Positions 7,244-11,189 of a DNA stretch of 11,189 bases are shown here, piece by piece (position 1 is the first letter of the stretch; each line of letters opens with the position of its first letter). This DNA is from Isotricha intestinalis. Lineage: Eukaryota; Ciliophora; Litostomatea; Vestibuliferida; Isotrichidae. A model generated the notes under the pieces. That model was given only the letters and a program-made list of their open reading frames with translations, did not search any database and was not told where the DNA came from. The stretch spans positions 1 through 11,189 of the forward strand of contig JAJJLU010004616.1 of the NCBI GenBank assembly GCA_023807065.1. Direction: 5' to 3'. The position numbers and the translations under genes were made by a program.

Positions 7244-8199
7244 TTTAATTTAAATTTCATTAATTATTAATGATTAAATTAATTATATAATTCATCGAAA
7301 AAATTTTAGTCAAAAATATGAAAAAAATTAATGATAATTTATAATTATTAATTTAATTTTAAATATTATTTATTAAATTTTCATTTAAAAATTTAAAAAT
7401 TTTATCAAATTTTTATCATTAATTTCATAAAAATATCTAATTTTTTACTATAATTTTATTTTTCTTTAGATAAAAAAGAAGAAATATTTTTAAATATTAT
7501 ATTTTTTCTTGAATTTTCTCAACAAAATTTAAATATTTTTTGGTTTTCTTTTGAAATGTATGATTCTTTATTTAATTTGTCAAATTTTTTTTAAACAATT
7601 GATTTGTTTATTTTTGAATTAAATCAAAAATTTTAAATATAAACAAGAAATATAATTCAATTTTTTAATTAAGAAAAAGCAAATAAGATTTAAACTTTGT
7701 TATAGAGGAGAAATATTCCAACAAAAGAATTGAACATTTAAAAACAATTATGCTTCTTATTAGATATTATTAAAAATCAAATGAATCAAAATCATTTATG
7801 TAAAACAATTTTCATAATTTTCAATTATCTTTTGAAAAAATATTTTATAATCTTTAATTGAATAATCTAATTTTCCAATCACATATTTTCAAAAATAAAA
7901 AAATTCTTGAAAATAAATATTTTGAAAGATGATTCAAAAAATACATATCTTCATTAATTAACACTCAAAAAATAGTTTTGATATCCAATAATAAATTTAA
8001 TGAATGATTATTTGACATTATGAATATTTTTTTCTTCTTATTCTTAGTTAATTTTATAATAAACAAATAAATAAATATATTTTTAATTATATGTTAATAA
8101 GAATAATATTTAATTATTGTTTTTCTAATGTAGAGCAAAAAATTAATTCGATAAAAAGTAATAATTAATAATTAATAAATAACCAAACAAATAAATAAT
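7244..8199. other. AT-rich spacer, no gene seen
   Basis: Here 956 bp separate two minus-strand genes. It should contain the 3' region of the EF-hand gene (right side) and the promoter of the 404-residue gene (left side). No frame of note is open on either strand, and I saw no tRNA-like cloverleaf or strong hairpin. The short plus-strand string at 7697-7715 loosely resembles the sequence at 11002-11020 in the other large spacer, a weak hint of a shared intergenic motif. Confidence 0.5.
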
Positions 8200-10338
8200 T
8201 TAAGTTCCACAAAACATTTCAAGATATTGAGTTTCAACTGAACCTTGAATAATAGCTTGTTTAATATCTTCAATTTTTAAAGGAACATTTTTTTCATAAT
8301 TTAGTAATTTAAAAATTAAACCAGCAAAAAAAACTGATAATTCTTCTAAAGCAAGATCACCACTTGGATTAGTATCATCAGACAAATTTCTTCTAATTGC
8401 ATCTTTACAAATTTTAATAACTTCATTATAATTTAAAACTCCTTTTCCACTTTCATCAAGAGCTTTTAAAAATAAATCTAATTTTTCTTTTAAATCTGTA
8501 TTTTGTATATAATACATTCCTTCAAAAAAATCTTTAATTGATAACAAAGAAGTTTTTGTTGAATTTATTTGTTTAAATAATTTTTCAACAAACCTTTCTT
8601 TTTCAATTGAATTTTCATTCACACATCTCCAAAAAGTTGAAAAATCGATTCCATTTTCTAATATTATTTTATTTTTATTAACACCATAACATAAAGTTAC
8701 TAAATTTTTATATAATGTAAAAGTATTATATAAATCTTTTCTTGTGTAATTTTTAAATTCATTTAATAATTTTGGTAAATTATATCCTATTAAATGTGGA
8801 TAATATTTATTAACATTTCTATCTATATTATAATAAAATGAACCATTTTTATTTTTTGAATTAATATTCAATTTTTTTTTATGAAAAAATACATTATTCC
8901 ATTTGTCATTAGGATATTGTAAATTATGGATTTCTATATTATTAATAATTTCTGATATTGTAAGCTTCCCTTTTTTATCATTTATTTTTGATTGTTGATA
9001 TAAATTATTTTCTTTTTTAAATCTTTCAAATATTTTTTTATAATCACATTTAAATGTTTTATATTCTTTTTCTATATCAACTGGACTTGTATATTTTAAT
9101 TGTTTTCTTAAATCAGATATTTCTTTTTCAGTTGATTTATCATTTAAATATAAAAAGAAATCATTTTTTAAAATACAATTTTCTTCTATCTTTTTTATAA
9201 ATTGTGTTTTCTTTTCTTCATTGTCTGAATAAGTAATAAATTCAATTTGTTCTATTTCATTTTCTCCATTAGAAAAAGAATTATTTAATTTCCCAATTTT
9301 TAATTTTTCTTTTATTCCATAATAAATCTTTTTAATTTTAATTTTTGGTTCATGATATTTAAATTTTATTTGTTCATTTTGTTTCTTTTTTCTATTTAAA
9401 TATTCTTTGTAATATTCAGGAAATTCTTTTTTATATAAAAATCTTAATTTTTCAGTTGGAATTAAAATAATACCAGAACAAAATATTGTTTTAGAAACAA
9501 TAAGATATTTTTCATTTTTTTTAATGTCTATTAAGTCTAAAATTAATTTATGTTCAGGAGTAAAAATATATGAACAATTTCTAGAAAAGAATTCATAACA
9601 TTTTTTAAAAAAAGACTCTATTAATTTATTCCTTGATTTTTTAGGAATTTTTAATAAAATTTCTTTTTTAGGAATTTCTACATAAAATCCTTTTATATCT
9701 GATTCAGATAAAACTATTGTTCCATCTAAAATAAGAAAAATCTTTCTATAATCTTGGTTTATGGAAGTATCATTTTTTTTTCTTTTTTTTAATAGATAAT
9801 CTTCAATTATCATTTTGGTAAAAATTACATTATTATCATATTCTTCTTCTATCTTTTTCTCAAATTGTATTTTTTGAGATGAATTATTTTTTTCTTTGAT
9901 ATTTAATTTCCTATTTTTTATTTTTATGTTTGGAATAATATTCTTTTTCTTTGATTCTTTATCTTCAAAAAAAGTATTGACAAAAGAAATTTTAAGTTTA
10001 TTATCTATATCTTTATTAATTAAATCAAATTGACTGATTTCATTTTTTTTTAAAGAATTCTTTTTTTTATTATTATTTTTTTCATATGAATTTAAACCAG
10101 AAACTTTTTTATTTGAATTAATTGTGGAATTTTTATTAAAAAAATCACTTTGTGATTTATATAGTAAAGGATAATGTTCTTTTAATTTTGGAATTATCAT
10201 TTCATTATCATAACATATTGAATTTGAATTGAAATTTCTATAATTTAATACTTCTTTTCTTCTCATTTTAGGAAAATTGTAAAATATTTTACAAGAATTA
10301 TCCCTTATTAAAGGTAATTTCCTAAAAACTTTTTCCAT
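8200..10338 (-). CDS. EF-hand protein with ciliate-like architecture (~712 aa)
   Basis: This is an uninterrupted minus-strand gene ending at TAA 8200-8202. I chose ATG 10336-10338 (MEKVFRKLPLIRDN). The frame is open for 40 more codons to 10458, but those encode a hydrophobic, base-composition-driven run ahead of an A-rich leader. Residues below are counted from the chosen start. The first 190 or so are low-complexity, Lys/Asn-rich and probably disordered. A folded segment starts with KIFLILDGTIVLSESDIKGF (199-218) and runs to about 310. A charged linker follows, then a helical C-terminal region from about residue 515 (YNLPKLLNEFKNYTRKDLY). It holds one near-canonical EF-hand loop, DESGKGVLNYNE (628-639), where Asp1, Ser3, Gly6, Asn9 and Glu12 fit the calcium-binding pattern and position 5 is Lys. 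Degenerate EF-like helices lie on both sides. Calcium sensing or a structural role is likely; partners are unknown. The layout recalls ciliate EF-hand proteins, which is an impression and not a search result. Confidence 0.85.
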   Translation of the reverse strand: MEKVFRKLPLIRDNSCKIFYNFPKMRRKEVLNYRNFNSNSICYDNEMIIPKLKEHYPLLYKSQSDFFNKNSTINSNKKVSGLNSYEKNNNKKKNSLKKNEISQFDLINKDIDNKLKISFVNTFFEDKESKKKNIIPNIKIKNRKLNIKEKNNSSQKIQFEKKIEEEYDNNVIFTKMIIEDYLLKKRKKNDTSINQDYRKIFLILDGTIVLSESDIKGFYVEIPKKEILLKIPKKSRNKLIESFFKKCYEFFSRNCSYIFTPEHKLILDLIDIKKNEKYLIVSKTIFCSGIILIPTEKLRFLYKKEFPEYYKEYLNRKKKQNEQIKFKYHEPKIKIKKIYYGIKEKLKIGKLNNSFSNGENEIEQIEFITYSDNEEKKTQFIKKIEENCILKNDFFLYLNDKSTEKEISDLRKQLKYTSPVDIEKEYKTFKCDYKKIFERFKKENNLYQQSKINDKKGKLTISEIINNIEIHNLQYPNDKWNNVFFHKKKLNINSKNKNGSFYYNIDRNVNKYYPHLIGYNLPKLLNEFKNYTRKDLYNTFTLYKNLVTLCYGVNKNKIILENGIDFSTFWRCVNENSIEKERFVEKLFKQINSTKTSLLSIKDFFEGMYYIQNTDLKEKLDLFLKALDESGKGVLNYNEVIKICKDAIRRNLSDDTNPSGDLALEELSVFFAGLIFKLLNYEKNVPLKIEDIKQAIIQGSVETQYLEMFCGT

Positions 10339-10458
10339 TTTTTTTTCAATAATTAATAATGTATTAAAAAAAAATAAATAAAATATGATTAATGTTAAGT
10401 ATAATGATTGAAATTTTTTAATGCTAAATGTTAATAAATTAAGTTTTATAACATACAT

Positions 10459-11189
10459 TTGATATTTTCATTAATCATTTGTTATAAAAAATTTTGAAAA
10501 CATGTAATACATTTTTTTGATGCAGTTCATGAAAATTTTATAAGGATGAGTTAATACTATTTAAATTTACTACTATATATGAATATCTTCCTTTTATATT
10601 AATTAAGAATATGATTGTTTTTAATAAAGTAATTTAATTAAAATTGATTAGAATCTCCAATTCCTATGAAATTTTTTAAATGGTTTTATTTAATGTATTC
10701 TTAAAAGAAAAGTATTTTGTGAAAATACATATAATGGAAAATGAATTTTATAAAAACCAAAAGATAAAATTGAATAATCAATTTTGAAAAAAAATACTTA
10801 TTATAATATTTAAAAATCTTTATTTATATGTCTCTTATAGTTAATTTATAAAGGATGATTAAAAAATCTTTTATTTTATTTAGATAAAAAACATTTTTTT
10901 TATAATCATAATAACAACCCAAAAAGAAGTTATTTTTAAAAATAAATTAATATCCTTTGCTTTTGAATTTTTTAAATTATATAAATTAAATCTTGTTTAT
11001 AAAGTACTATAAGAGAAAAATATCAAAAATTATTTTGTCGAAAAAATAAAATAAATATTTTATTTGTCAAAAAATATTTGAAAATTTTAATTGAGAATGG
11101 AAAAATAATTAATAAATATTAATTGTTATTAATTAAAAAAAAATTATAAAAGCAACCTGAGCACTCAACATATAAAAAATTGGGGATTG
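10459..11189. other. AT-rich spacer upstream of the EF-hand gene
   Basis: No gene is seen in these 731 bp. The promoter of the minus-strand EF-hand gene should lie near 10339-10600, but no motif stands out. The stretch contains an inverted repeat annotated separately. The last 40 bases are less AT-rich (gcaacctgagcactcaac, then ggggattg), which may announce a gene beyond the window. Confidence 0.5.
10831..11016. repeat. Imperfect inverted repeat, 11-bp perfect core
   Basis: The sequence tctcttatagt at 10831-10841 is repeated in inverted orientation as actataagaga at 11006-11016. Similarity continues inward through a shared tttataaa block (10846-10853 against 10995-11002). The arms enclose about 140 bp of AT-rich DNA. 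This could be the remnant of a small non-autonomous element, or chance in low-complexity sequence. Confidence 0.35.

Noticed and set aside
10339..10458. N-terminal hydrophobic extension of the EF-hand protein as a signal anchor
   Set aside because: The 40 extra codons look like translated T/A-rich leader, and the protein after the next ATG starts like a soluble protein. Transcript or homologue data could reverse this.
1..11189. tRNA, rRNA, CRISPR array or telomeric repeats
   Set aside because: No cloverleaf with a TTCRA-type T loop, no spaced identical repeats, and no telomere-like tandem arrays at either end were seen by eye. A covariance-model scan would be the decisive test.

Overview
The window looks like a very AT-rich nuclear genome of a microbial eukaryote. 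Two long intact minus-strand genes encode lysine- and asparagine-rich proteins. The larger has an EF-hand C-terminus whose layout recalls ciliate proteins, and the element at the left edge is a Mutator-like (MULE) transposase of the kind common in protists and fungi. An anaerobic ciliate or a parabasalid would fit, but the sequence does not decide between them. The intact genes use CAA/CAG for Gln and end at TAA or TGA, so nothing requires a non-standard code.

Layout, left to right. (1) 192-2616, minus: one decayed MULE transposase gene, readable piece by piece through at least seven stops and frameshifts. (2) 2617-2988: AT-rich spacer with a small, sharply GC-rich island (64% G+C over 2861-2910) between two copies of a 22-bp direct repeat. 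(3) 2989-5896, minus: a collinear, heavily broken set of bacterial genes in the order cytidine deaminase (cdd), phosphoserine aminotransferase (serC), 3-phosphoglycerate dehydrogenase (serA), and the first ~39 codons of a DUF1015-like gene. Bacterial expression signals survive: Shine-Dalgarno sequences before cdd and serA, a TAATG stop/start overlap between serC and serA, and a near-consensus sigma-70 promoter before serC. (4) 6029-7243, minus: an intact 404-residue gene of unknown function. (5) 7244-8199: spacer with no gene seen. (6) 8200-10338, minus: an intact ~712-residue EF-hand gene. (7) 10459-11189: AT-rich spacer with an imperfect inverted repeat.

The main result is region 3. It is best read as a piece of a Firmicutes-type operon that entered a eukaryotic genome as DNA, not one gene at a time, and then decayed in place. 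serC and serA are consecutive-pathway genes of phosphorylated serine biosynthesis, and the small DUF1015-type protein is a frequent clostridial neighbour of them. The intact long genes beside it argue that the breaks are real mutations, not sequencing error. The piece lies next to a dead transposon and a GC-rich fragment of different composition, so this looks like a place where foreign DNA has collected.
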